Assembly: GCA_016793585.1 (NCBI GenBank)
Contig: JAEUJR010000446.1
Span: 1 to 24,018, forward strand
Source of the DNA: Archangium sp.
GTDB taxonomy: Bacteria; Myxococcota; Myxococcia; Myxococcales; Myxococcaceae
Length of the DNA: 24,018 nt
Direction of reading: 5' to 3'
The translations under genes and the position numbers were made by a program. How positions within the stretch are numbered: the stretch's first letter is position 1; each line of letters opens with the position of its first letter. This document shows positions 6,522 to 13,692 of the stretch, piece after piece. The notes beneath the pieces were generated by a model. It made no database searches, had not been told where the DNA came from, and saw nothing but the letters and a program-made list of their open reading frames with translations.

Positions 6522-7670
6522 ATGAGGCTCTTCTCCTTCGTCTCGGTGCTTCTCTGGGCGGGCACGGCCGCCGCCTACCCGTGGATGGTTCGGCACGACC
6601 TCACGAGCTGTGCGAGCTGTCACGTCGACCCCTCGGGCGCGGGCCAGCTGACGACCTTCGGCCGGCTCGAGTCGGAGCAGTTGGTGCGGTGGGCGCCCAC
6701 GCCGTCGACCGACCCGATGCGCAACGCCAGCTTCTTGTGGTTTCTGCAGCTGCCCGCGGCGGTGAACCTCTCGGGCAACCTGCGCTTCGGGGCGCTGGTG
6801 GCGCCGGGCGCTCCGAAGACGGTGACGCCGCTCGAGATGGCGGCCGACCTCGCCGCGACGTTCACGCTCGCCGAGAAGGTGGTGCTGCATGGCACGGGTG
6901 GGTTCGGCCGGCGTGACGCCATCGCGGCCGCGGCCGTCACTCCTCACTGTGAGCCGTCGTCACCCGGAGAGTGCGGGCCCTCGTTCGTCGCGCGCACGTA
7001 CTGGGCGGGCGCGAAGGTGGTGAACGACACGGTGCTCGTGCGAGGCGGGCGCATTCCCGTGCCGTTCGGCCTGCGGAACAACGAGCACAGCACGTGGGTG
7101 CGCGCGTTGACGCTCACCGACACGAACGTGCAGCAACGGCTCGGCGTGTCGGCGGCGTACTCCGGCGCCCAGCTGCGCGCCGAGGTGATGGGCCTCGCGG
7201 CCACCACGCTCGTCGACACGAACGAGAGCGGCTACTCAGCGTTCGCCGAGTACAGCTTCAACACGCGCACCTCGCTCGGCGTCTCGAGCCTGATGGCGGG
7301 GCGGCCCCAGCTCGGCGCGACCGCGCGACAGGCCCACGGCGCGTTCTTTCGCTGGGCGCCCGTGCAGCCGCTGGTGGTGCTCGCAGAGGCCGACGTGCTG
7401 GCGTGGACCACGCCCGGCGCCGCTGACCGCGTGGGGTACGCCGCCCTCGTGCAGGGTGACTGGGAGCCGATTCAAGGCGTGCACGTGATGCTCACCGGCG
7501 AGAGCGCTCACGATGGGCGCCAGCGTGGCCCCTCGTTCGGCGCGTGGCTGTCGGCGGCCTGGTACTTCTTCTCGCACTTCGAGCTGCGCCTCGACAACGT
7601 GGTGCGGCGAGTCGACGCGACGCAGCCGCTCTCGTACGCGCTGGTGCTGCAGCTGCACCTCTTTCTGTGA
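6522..7670 (+). CDS. Secreted barrel-like protein with one c-type haem motif
   Basis: 382 residues. A signal peptide (MRLFSFVSVLLWAGTAAA) ends at about residue 18. Just after it comes TSCASCHVDPSGAGQLTTFG with Cys30, Cys33 and His34, a CXXCH haem c attachment motif. The rest alternates polar and hydrophobic residues in amphipathic strands (YSAFAEYSFNTRTSLGVSSL, WYFFSHFELRLDNVVRR) and ends YALVLQLHLFL, typical of outer-membrane barrels. A role in electron transfer at or across the outer membrane is possible, but a single haem is few for known conduits, and the CXXCH could also serve only as a short periplasmic plug. The ATG at 6522 is the start that yields the signal peptide. It converges on a LysR gene with an 8-bp gap. 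Confidence 0.7.
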   Translation: MRLFSFVSVLLWAGTAAAYPWMVRHDLTSCASCHVDPSGAGQLTTFGRLESEQLVRWAPTPSTDPMRNASFLWFLQLPAAVNLSGNLRFGALVAPGAPKTVTPLEMAADLAATFTLAEKVVLHGTGGFGRRDAIAAAAVTPHCEPSSPGECGPSFVARTYWAGAKVVNDTVLVRGGRIPVPFGLRNNEHSTWVRALTLTDTNVQQRLGVSAAYSGAQLRAEVMGLAATTLVDTNESGYSAFAEYSFNTRTSLGVSSLMAGRPQLGATARQAHGAFFRWAPVQPLVVLAEADVLAWTTPGAADRVGYAALVQGDWEPIQGVHVMLTGESAHDGRQRGPSFGAWLSAAWYFFSHFELRLDNVVRRVDATQPLSYALVLQLHLFL

Positions 7671-7678
7671 AGTGCTGA

Positions 7679-8542
7679 TCAGCGCCCGTTTCGCGCTCGA
7701 GGCTTCTTCGAAGCGCCGGGCTCGCGCGCAGGTACCGGGCGCCACGCCAGCAGCGCGCTCACCGAAGAACCGACGCGCTCGTACGGCTCGCTCTGCCCGG
7801 CGTAGAGGCCGGTGCGCCACGAGGCGAAGACGGGCTGGCTCCTCCCCAGCGGGCGCACCACCGAGCCGCTCGGCAACAGACACCACGGCGCGATGACGGG
7901 CAGTGACGTCGCGCGAGCCAGCCGCTCCGCTTCGGCCCAGGTCGAGGCGCTCAGCTCGGCCGAAGGGTCGTCGAAGCCGGGCTCCGACATCGCAATGGTT
8001 CGATGCCGGCCGCGGGTCGTCACGCCGGCGAGCACGAGCTCGAGCGAGGGCAGCTGGCGCGACTCGATGCCCTGCACCGCGTGTGGCTGATGGCTGAGCG
8101 CGAAGTCGAGGTCTCCGCAGCGCAGCTGCTCGAGCAACGTCTCGTCGCCCGTCGTCGCGACCGTCACCGACCACTCGGGCACGGCGCGCGCCACGCCTTC
8201 GGCGACGAGGAGCGGCAACACCGGCCCCGCCGCGCCCACCCTCAGTCGTCTCGGCGCCGCAGAGTCGGGCAGCGCTTCGTGCACCAGCCTCACCGCGTCA
8301 CGCGTCGCCACGAGCAACAGATGGCCTCGTGCGGTCAGCGTCAGGCCCGTGGGGCTGCGGTTGAACAGCTTCTCGTTCAGCGAGCGCTCGAGCAGGTTGA
8401 TGGCCCGCGACAACGCCGAGGGGCTCAGGCTCACTGCGAGCGCCGCGCGTTGCAGGCTCTGGAACTCGGCCGCTGCACGGAAGGCGGGCAACCAGTTCCA
8501 CACCTGCCAGACGCGGCGGTGCCGCTCCATCGACCTCTTCAT
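7679..8542 (-). CDS. LysR-family transcriptional regulator
   Basis: 287 residues. The winged helix-turn-helix is at about residues 15-75: WNWLPAFRAAAEFQSLQRAA, then LAVSLSPSALSRAINLLERS and EKLFNRSPTGLTLTARG. This is the canonical LysR DNA-binding domain and linker helix. The rest is a periplasmic-binding-fold effector domain (GVARAVPEWSVTVATTGDET, CGDLDFALSHQP). The ATG at 8542 is chosen because AAGGAG lies just upstream; a TTG at 8557 is a less likely start. The C-terminus is basic (SKKPRARNGR). It diverges from the ECF gene at 8638, and the 95-bp space holds interleaved inverted repeats that may be its operator. The inducer is unknown. Confidence 0.93.
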   Translation of the reverse strand: MKRSMERHRRVWQVWNWLPAFRAAAEFQSLQRAALAVSLSPSALSRAINLLERSLNEKLFNRSPTGLTLTARGHLLLVATRDAVRLVHEALPDSAAPRRLRVGAAGPVLPLLVAEGVARAVPEWSVTVATTGDETLLEQLRCGDLDFALSHQPHAVQGIESRQLPSLELVLAGVTTRGRHRTIAMSEPGFDDPSAELSASTWAEAERLARATSLPVIAPWCLLPSGSVVRPLGRSQPVFASWRTGLYAGQSEPYERVGSSVSALLAWRPVPAREPGASKKPRARNGR

Positions 8543-8572
8543 GGGCGCTCCTTGCAAGAAACGGCAGACCCC

Positions 8573-8610
8573 GGCGCGAAAAAGGCAACAGCGCTCGCGC
8601 CCATTGCCTT
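8573..8610. promoter_or_regulatory. Two interleaved inverted repeats between divergent LysR and ECF genes
   Basis: GGCGCGA at 8573-8579 pairs with TCGCGCC at 8595-8601, and AAGGCAA at 8582-8588 pairs with TTGCCTT at 8604-8610. Each has perfect 7-bp arms and an identical 15-bp spacer, and the two are offset by 9 bp. The location, between a LysR start (8542) and a divergent start (8638), is where LysR proteins normally bind. A regulatory role is inferred. Confidence 0.45.
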
Positions 8611-8637
8611 CACGTTCGGCCTTTGGTGCCGCGCACG

Positions 8638-9147
8638 ATGGAAGACGAAGCGCTGATGACGCAGTTCCTCGAAGGCGACGGGTGCGCGTTCGGTGCCCTC
8701 GACGGGCGGGTGCGGCCGCGCCTGCGCCGCTTCTTCGAGCGCTACGGCCTCGACGGCGAAGAGCTGGCCCAGCACACGCTCTTCCAGGTCGTCACCAGGG
8801 CGCATCAGTACCGTCGGGAAGAGCCCGTGCGTGCGTGGATCTTCGGCATCGCGCGGAACGTCGCGTTCGATTCGCTGCGCAGCGCCAGCCGCCGGCGCGC
8901 CCACGCCGTGAAGGCGGCTTCGACCGAGCCCGTGACCGACCTCGTCTGCGTGGAGCAACGAGCCGACCTCACCCGGCTGCTCCGCCGGCTCGAGCCGCCG
9001 ACGCTCGAGCTGCTCTGGCGCCACCACGTCGAAGGCCGCACGTTCTCCGAGCTGGCCCATGACTGCGGAGCTCCTTCGTCGACGCTCAAGGTGCGCGCCC
9101 ATCGTGCGTACCGGGCGCTGAGGCAGGCCTCGACGCCAGCCCGCTGA
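8638..9147 (+). CDS. ECF-like RNA polymerase sigma factor
   Basis: 169 residues. Region 2 occupies about 7-85: LMTQFLEGDGCAFGALDGRV, ELAQHTLFQVVTRAHQYRRE and VRAWIFGIARNVAFDSLRSA. Region 4 is at about 108-160: LEPPTLELLWRHHVEGRTFS then ELAHDCGAPSSTLKVRAHRA, a helix-turn-helix ending in RAYRALRQA. The ATG at 8638 (MEDEALMTQF) is preferred over a TTG at 8623. No anti-sigma gene adjoins: the divergent neighbour is a LysR gene, and a YceI gene lies downstream after 103 bp. Control may therefore be transcriptional, perhaps through the interleaved repeats upstream. Confidence 0.88.
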   Translation: MEDEALMTQFLEGDGCAFGALDGRVRPRLRRFFERYGLDGEELAQHTLFQVVTRAHQYRREEPVRAWIFGIARNVAFDSLRSASRRRAHAVKAASTEPVTDLVCVEQRADLTRLLRRLEPPTLELLWRHHVEGRTFSELAHDCGAPSSTLKVRAHRAYRALRQASTPAR

Positions 9148-9170
9148 CTCCTACGCGGTGAAGACCGTGT

Positions 9171-9186
9171 TGGTTACCTGCAACCA
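9171..9186. repeat. Short inverted repeat upstream of the YceI gene
   Basis: TGGTT at 9171-9175 and AACCA at 9182-9186 form a 5-bp inverted repeat with a 6-bp spacer in the 103-bp gap between the ECF stop and the YceI start. No T-run follows it, so a terminator is unlikely; an operator is possible but the arms are short enough to occur by chance. Confidence 0.25.
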
Positions 9187-9250
9187 GTTTCGGGTGCCCG
9201 GCGTACCCGCGGCGCGCGTCACTTCCGACGCCCTCACCAGGACCCGCCCG

Positions 9251-9850
9251 ATGCTCCGCCTCTTCAGTGCCGCCGTCGTCGCCTTCGCCACCGTCGCCTT
9301 CGGAGGCACCTACGAAATCGACTCCTCGCACGCCGCCGCGAACTTCAGCGTTCGCCACCTCGGCGTCAGCAACGTCACCGGCACGCTCGGCCAGGTGACG
9401 GGCAAGGTGATGCTCGACGATGCCGACCCCTCGAAGAGCACCATCGAGGCCAGCATCGACCTCAAGGCCATCGACACCAAGTGGGCCAAGCGTGACGAGC
9501 ACCTGCGCTCGCCTGACTTCTTCGACGTCGAGAAGTTCCCCACGCTGATGTTCAAGTCGACGAAGGTGCAGAAGGTGTCGAAGACGAAGCTGAAGATTAC
9601 GGGCGACCTCACGATGCACGGCGTGACGAAGCCCGTGACGCTCGACGCCGAAATCTCTCCCGAGGTGGCGAACCCGTTCAGCGGCAACCCGACCCGCGCC
9701 GTCACCGCGACCGGCGTCATCATTCGTCAGGACTGGAACCTGAAGTGGCAGGCGCCCGCCGAGGCCGTGAAGGTCGTCGGTGACGAGGTGAAGATCGCCA
9801 TCGAGACCGAGCTCGTGATTCGCCCCGCCGCGCCGCCCGCGACGAAGTGA
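9251..9850 (+). CDS. YceI-family exported lipid-binding-like protein
   Basis: 199 residues from the ATG at 9251, which opens a signal peptide (MLRLFSAAVVAFATVAFGGT). The mature part matches the YceI domain from its first strand: TYEIDSSHAAANFSVRHLGV, then VTGKVMLDDADPSKSTIEAS, WAKRDEHLRSPDFFDVEKFP and LTMHGVTKPVTLDAEISPE. YceI proteins form a lipocalin-like barrel that binds isoprenoid or other amphiphilic molecules in the periplasm; several respond to acid or alkaline stress. Length and domain order are normal. A GTG at 9158 would add a non-signal-like extension and is rejected. It converges on the Lgt-like gene with a 4-bp gap. Confidence 0.95.
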   Translation: MLRLFSAAVVAFATVAFGGTYEIDSSHAAANFSVRHLGVSNVTGTLGQVTGKVMLDDADPSKSTIEASIDLKAIDTKWAKRDEHLRSPDFFDVEKFPTLMFKSTKVQKVSKTKLKITGDLTMHGVTKPVTLDAEISPEVANPFSGNPTRAVTATGVIIRQDWNLKWQAPAEAVKVVGDEVKIAIETELVIRPAAPPATK

Positions 9851-9854
9851 CGAG

Positions 9855-10604
9855 TCAGGCAGTGGCTGCTGGCGCCGCACGACGGCCCAGCAGCACCGTC
9901 GCTGCGATGGCAGCGAGCACGACGAGAAGCCACGCGACGACCTTGAAGGGCACGTGCGGTTCGTCGAGCCGCACGAACGGCTCCGCCATCGACACCACCC
10001 CGAACACGGCAACCGCCACCAGGGTCAGCTCGCCTGAGAACCGACGCTTCGGGCCTCTCCACAGCAGCACGATGGAGAGCAGCGTGAACAGCACGAGCGC
10101 GTAGAGCTGGGTCGGGTGCAACGGCACGTCGTGCAGCGTCTCGGGAATGAGGGTGCTGGTGGGAAACACGAGGCCCCACGGCATCGAGGTCGGTTTGCCC
10201 ACGCAGCAGCCCGCGAGGAAGCAGCCCAGCCGCCCGACGCCAACGCTCATCGACAACCCGATGACGACCACGTCGAGGGTCGCGCCGAGCTGCTCCTTGA
10301 AGAGCAGGCCCACCAGGCCAGCCGCGGCCAGCGACAGAACGAGCGCAGGCGCCAGCGCCATTCCGCCTCCGAGCCACCCTTCGCGCTCCAGCTCGTCGAG
10401 GTGCCCGAGCCACCAGCCAACCTTCGCGCCGAACATCATCGTCGCGGGCAGCAGGCACCCGAGCAACGCGACGCCGGGCAACGAGTACCGGAGTCGGAGC
10501 GCCGCGAGCAGCAACGCCACGAAGCCCGCACCGAGCGCGACCACCATCATCACGCCGTACGAGTAGACGGCCACCTCACCGACGCGGAAGAGCACGGGAT
10601 GCAC
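9855..10604 (-). CDS. Lgt-like integral membrane protein (prolipoprotein diacylglyceryl transferase family, divergent)
   Basis: 249 residues from the GTG at 10604 (MHPVLFRVGEVAVYSYGVMM), with about seven hydrophobic helices. The Lgt family is indicated by the start HPVLFRVG...YSYG, by GVGRLGCFLAGCCVGKPT at about 122-139 (the Lgt signature region with its conserved Arg), and by LHPTQLYAL at 162-170. Canonical Lgt moves diacylglycerol from phosphatidylglycerol to prolipoprotein cysteines. Several hallmarks differ: the HGG motif is replaced by GGGMALAP near 79-86, the GNFxNGE motif reads GCFLAGCCVG, and the Arg four residues before the late conserved Glu is missing (SMAEPFVR). The protein is also short for the family. 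A paralogue with a related but altered role is more likely than the housekeeping enzyme. Confidence 0.75.
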   Translation of the reverse strand: MHPVLFRVGEVAVYSYGVMMVVALGAGFVALLLAALRLRYSLPGVALLGCLLPATMMFGAKVGWWLGHLDELEREGWLGGGMALAPALVLSLAAAGLVGLLFKEQLGATLDVVVIGLSMSVGVGRLGCFLAGCCVGKPTSMPWGLVFPTSTLIPETLHDVPLHPTQLYALVLFTLLSIVLLWRGPKRRFSGELTLVAVAVFGVVSMAEPFVRLDEPHVPFKVVAWLLVVLAAIAATVLLGRRAAPAATA

Positions 10605-10647
10605 GCCGTCGCTTCGTAGTGTTCCCTGGCTCCTGCGCGCGAGGAAT

Positions 10648-10673
10648 TGCACAGGCTGTGCATCTCGTTGCAC
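10648..10673. promoter_or_regulatory. Perfect 15-bp palindrome plus half-site in a divergent promoter region
   Basis: TGCACAG at 10648-10654 and CTGTGCA at 10656-10662 flank a single central G. The hexamer TTGCAC that opens the left arm (10647-10652) recurs at 10668-10673, 21 bp away, which is two helical turns. The element lies between the divergent Lgt-like gene (start 10604) and the secreted protein gene (start 10735). A dimeric repressor or activator site is inferred; the regulator is unknown. Confidence 0.5.
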
Positions 10674-10734
10674 GCACGGCGGCACGCCTTCCCTCTGAGC
10701 AGCGCTGCGCTCACGGTTTGCAGTCGACCAAGGC

Positions 10735-11361
10735 ATGACTCGATGGCTCCTGTGCATGACGTGCTGTCTCGCCTCGCTCGCGTGGAGTGCCGAGGCGTTT
10801 CCGTGGAACGGCTCCACCACGCTGACCACCGACGTGGGCCAGACCCTCACGTGGACGGTGACGCGCGTGGAGGGTGAGGTGCACATCACCGGCAAACACC
10901 CGCGGTGGAGCGTCGACCATGTCGCGAAGCCCGACGGCACTCCGCTGCGCACGGTTCGCCATGCGGCGGGTGCGGTGACTCGCGTGACGTACTCCTCCGA
11001 CGGCGCGGTGGTGGAGCGGGTCGAGGCGAACGGCACGAAGCGCTCCGTCACCATCACGAAGAAGGGCCTGTGGGACGGAGACACGCTCGACGTTCGGCTC
11101 GCCGGCATTCCGTGGCGCGACGGCAAGAAGCTGCGCGTGTCGGTCATCGACGTCGAGAAGGCTGATGGCACGGTGTACCCGCTCGTCGCGGTGGGGCAGG
11201 GCGAAGACCGCTGCAACCGCATTCCCTGCCAGCGCGTGCACGTCGAGCTCGACGACCTGCGCAGCCTGTTCGCGCCCAGCTACGAGTACCGCTTCGCGAT
11301 GACGCCAGACGCGCGCTTTCTCGGCTTCGAGGGCGATGGCTTCACCTTCGCGGCGCGCTGA
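10735..11361 (+). CDS. Small secreted protein, DUF3108-like pattern
   Basis: 208 residues with signal peptide MTRWLLCMTCCLASLAWSAEA. The mature region is beta-rich: STTLTTDVGQTLTWTVTRVE, RVTYSSDGAVVERVEANGTK, then WDGDTLDVRLAGIPWRDGKK and VSVIDVEKADGTVYPLVAVG. The change from a DTLDVRLAGIPW stretch to a strand with a functional LVAVGQG resembles DUF3108-type periplasmic proteins, but this is a weak resemblance. Cys161 and Cys166, in DRCNRIPCQRV, could form a disulphide. The ATG at 10735 is the start that gives the signal peptide. The palindrome at 10648-10662 lies 73 bp upstream. Confidence 0.6.
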   Translation: MTRWLLCMTCCLASLAWSAEAFPWNGSTTLTTDVGQTLTWTVTRVEGEVHITGKHPRWSVDHVAKPDGTPLRTVRHAAGAVTRVTYSSDGAVVERVEANGTKRSVTITKKGLWDGDTLDVRLAGIPWRDGKKLRVSVIDVEKADGTVYPLVAVGQGEDRCNRIPCQRVHVELDDLRSLFAPSYEYRFAMTPDARFLGFEGDGFTFAAR

Positions 11362-11362
11362 A

Positions 11363-11578
11363 GTCGTCAACCACGCGGCCGAATCGTCAACCGCGAATCG
11401 TCAACCCTGCAGATGAAGCCGTCAGCGAAGACGCGAGCGCCCACGCTCAAACTGAGCAGTCACTTTCAGCGCGCCGCGAGGTCTGAGCGAAAGCGGAATC
11501 GAACGGGAAACACGGCCGAAAACTGGAGGGTTGGCGTCAGCCGCGTAGCGTTGGGCGGCATGTCGGGAATCGTCAACC
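11363..11578 (+). repeat. Four copies of a TCGTCAACC direct repeat around the HTH-STAS gene start
   Basis: GTCGTCAACC starts at 11363, and ATCGTCAACC starts at 11383, 11397 and 11569. The last three share the 12-mer GAATCGTCAACC. Three copies lie in the 198-bp gap before the HTH/DUF4325 gene; the fourth lies in its codons 4-6, just after the ATG at 11560. A DNA-binding protein gene flanked by repeated sites suggests autoregulatory operators. The rest of the gap (11410-11559) contains nothing else I recognise. Confidence 0.5.
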
Positions 11579-12027
11579 AGACGCTCGTGAAGTTGATGGG
11601 AGCAGGCGCTCCGTTCGGCAGCAGAGAGGTGTCGGCGCTCACGGGTGTCTCGCGGCAGGCCGTGCACAAGCACCTCAAGCAGCTCGTGGCCGAAGGAAGG
11701 CTCGTCGCGAGCGGCCGAGCGCGGGCGGTTCGGTACTCGCCGGTGGTGCCGCTTCGACAGCGGGTCGAGGTCGCGTCGGCGGGCTCACGGTACCGGCTCT
11801 CGGCGCGGCTGTTGATGCTCGACGTGCAGCCCGGAGAAGTGACGCTCGACTTCACCGGCGTCGCCGAGCTGGGTGACGAGTTTCTCGAAGAGCTCTTCCT
11901 CGTCTGGGCGCCGGCGCACCCGCTCGTGACGCTCAAGGTCGCGCACCTGCCGTCGTCGCTCGCGCGCGTCTTCTTCGACTTCGCGAAGGTCAGCCAGTCA
12001 GGCCGAGGTGCCGTCGCAGCGCGGTGA
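11560..12027 (+). CDS. Helix-turn-helix protein with STAS-like DUF4325 domain
   Basis: 155 residues from the ATG at 11560. Residues ~8-62 form a winged HTH: GSREVSALTGVSRQAVHKHL, KQLVAEGRLVASGRARAVRY. Residues ~72-150 match the DUF4325 (STAS-like) domain: EVTLDFTGVAELGDEFLEEL then FLVWAPAHPLVTLKVAHLPS and LARVFFDFAK. Related HTH-DUF4325 proteins are predicted regulators, sometimes tied to signalling ATPases, but no kinase gene adjoins here. An upstream ATG at 11413 would add about 49 residues of low-quality basic sequence across the repeats and is not preferred. The 3' end overlaps the convergent hydrolase gene by 38 bp. Confidence 0.75.
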   Translation: MSGIVNQTLVKLMGAGAPFGSREVSALTGVSRQAVHKHLKQLVAEGRLVASGRARAVRYSPVVPLRQRVEVASAGSRYRLSARLLMLDVQPGEVTLDFTGVAELGDEFLEELFLVWAPAHPLVTLKVAHLPSSLARVFFDFAKVSQSGRGAVAAR

Positions 12028-12844
12028 TGACGGGCGTGGGGCTCTCGCGGTGACAGAAGTGGCCGCCCGGCACGGTGAGCAGCTCGAAGCCCTTCGTGTA
12101 GTGGCGCCGCGTGCCCTCGAACACCGCAGGCCGCACGCCCGGGTCGTCGGCGCCCGCGACGTTGAGCGTCTTCACCGCGACGGGCTTCTTCATGAACGAC
12201 GGCGTGAACACCGACGCCGCGCGGTAGTAGCCGAGCGCCGCGTGCAGCACGCCCGGCTCGCGGAGGCAGGCCTTCACCGGCGCGAGGTCGTCGGCCGTGT
12301 ACTGCCACGTCGGCGACCAACGCTTGATGAGCACCTCCATCATCGCGAAGTCGTCTCTCGCGAAGCGGGCCTCGGCGCCTGGCAGCGACAGGGTGATGAG
12401 GTGCCGCAGCGCCCACGCGAGGGCGGGTGACGGCGTGATGGCGGCGCGGTGCGGAATGCCGATGGCCGTCAGCGAGAGCACCTTCTCGGGAGCGAGCCCG
12501 ACGGCGGCGTTCACCGCTTCGGCGCCCCAGTCGTGACCGACGAGGTGCAGCTGCTCCACGCCGAGCGCGGTGACGAGCGAGCACACGTCGTCTCCAAGGT
12601 CTCTGAGCGTCGTGTCGCGCGCAGGCGGCGAACCGGCGTACCCACGCAGAAACGGCGCGATGACGAAGGCGCCTGCGTCGGCCAGCGCCTGCCCGATGAC
12701 GTCCCAGCCGTGCGGCGTGTCGGGGAAGCCGTGCACCAGCATCACGGGAACGCCGCTGCGCGCGCCCCACGTCAGCGCCTTCACGCGCCGGCCAGCGGCG
12801 ACGAGCTCGAGGTCGGTGAACACACACCGCCTGTAGCAACGCAC
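11990..12844 (-). CDS. Alpha/beta hydrolase, epoxide-hydrolase/dehalogenase-like
   Basis: 284 residues from the GTG at 12844; the GTG at 12823 is a possible later start. The fold is clear from PVMLVHGFPDTPHGWDVIGQ (oxyanion-hole HG at 38-39), HLVGHDWGAEAV and, near the end, VPGGHFCHRESP with the catalytic His. The nucleophile elbow GHDWGA carries Asp105 rather than Ser, typical of epoxide hydrolases and haloalkane dehalogenases, not esterases. ADDPGVRP may supply the acid residue. The cap domain (about 135-205, FARDDFAMMEVLIKRWSPTW) is present. No signal peptide is seen, so it is cytosolic. It diverges from the dehydrogenase gene at 12888 over 43 bp and may act on the same kind of substrate, which is an inference. 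Confidence 0.88.
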   Translation of the reverse strand: MRCYRRCVFTDLELVAAGRRVKALTWGARSGVPVMLVHGFPDTPHGWDVIGQALADAGAFVIAPFLRGYAGSPPARDTTLRDLGDDVCSLVTALGVEQLHLVGHDWGAEAVNAAVGLAPEKVLSLTAIGIPHRAAITPSPALAWALRHLITLSLPGAEARFARDDFAMMEVLIKRWSPTWQYTADDLAPVKACLREPGVLHAALGYYRAASVFTPSFMKKPVAVKTLNVAGADDPGVRPAVFEGTRRHYTKGFELLTVPGGHFCHRESPTPVITALRRHLGLTG

Positions 12845-12887
12845 CCGGCCCCTTGCTCGTCCGGGCGGGCGGCGCTAACGCACGCGT

Positions 12888-13688
12888 ATGGAATTTCGCG
12901 GCAAGTGGGTTCTCGTCACGGGTGCATCGGCAGGGCTCGGCCAGGAGCTCGCGCGGCAGCTCGCCGGCGAACACGGCGCCAACCTGGTCATCTCTGCCCG
13001 GCGCGCGGCGAAGCTCGACGAGCTGAAGGCCGAGCTCGAGCCGAAGGGCGTGCAGGTCGTCTGCGTCACCGGTGACATGTCGAAGCCCGAAGACGTCGAC
13101 CGCGTGCTGGCCGAGGCGATGGCCGGGCGGCAGTTGTACGGCGCCATCTTGAACGCGGGTGTCTCGCACTTCGGCCATCACCACGAGCTCGCGTGGGACG
13201 ACTTTCTCTCGATGCTGCAGCTGAACGTGACGGCGAACGTGCGCATGGCGACCGAGCTGGTCTCGCACATGAAGGCGCACAAGCTGGGCGGTGGCATCAT
13301 GCTCATCTCGTCGATGACGGGCGTGATGCCGGTGCCGTACCAGTCGGCGTACTCGGGCACGAAGGCGTTCCTGAACAGCTTCGGCACCGCGCTCGCGCAC
13401 GAGCTCGAAGGGCACCCGCTCTCGATGACGGTGTTCGCGCCCGGCGGCATCGCGACCGAGATGACTTCGGGCGAGCGCTTCTCGACGTTGCGCAGTTGGC
13501 TGGCGCCGGTGGGAGAGACGGCGCGCGCGGCCATCAAGGCGATGAAGAACCGCGAACACCTCGCCGTGCCGGGCTTCGTGAATCAGCTGGGCATGCTGGC
13601 GTTCCGTTTCGTGCCGAGGCGGTTCGCGATGGGCCAGCTCGCGAGCACGTATCGCAAGGCGCTCGCGGCGTCGGCCGGCAAACCCTGA
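12888..13688 (+). CDS. Short-chain dehydrogenase/reductase
   Basis: 266 residues, a classical SDR. The Rossmann dinucleotide motif is TGASAGLG at 11-18, followed by basic residues SARRAAKLDEL at 37-47, which favour NADP(H). LNAG ends at residue 91, and the catalytic set is Ser141 or Ser142 with Tyr155 and Lys159 in YSGTK. The sequence ISSMTGVMPVPYQSAYSGTK fits the subgroup acting on long-chain or fatty acyl substrates, but the substrate cannot be fixed. It starts an apparent operon: the pseudokinase gene begins 4 bp after its stop. A second SDR at 16570-17379 is similar around the active site. Confidence 0.93.
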   Translation: MEFRGKWVLVTGASAGLGQELARQLAGEHGANLVISARRAAKLDELKAELEPKGVQVVCVTGDMSKPEDVDRVLAEAMAGRQLYGAILNAGVSHFGHHHELAWDDFLSMLQLNVTANVRMATELVSHMKAHKLGGGIMLISSMTGVMPVPYQSAYSGTKAFLNSFGTALAHELEGHPLSMTVFAPGGIATEMTSGERFSTLRSWLAPVGETARAAIKAMKNREHLAVPGFVNQLGMLAFRFVPRRFAMGQLASTYRKALAASAGKP

Positions 13689-13692
13689 GGTC

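Noticed and set aside
9171..9186. Inverted repeat TGGTT-N6-AACCA as a terminator of the ECF gene
   Set aside because: Stem of only 5 bp and no following T-run; kept only as a low-confidence repeat.
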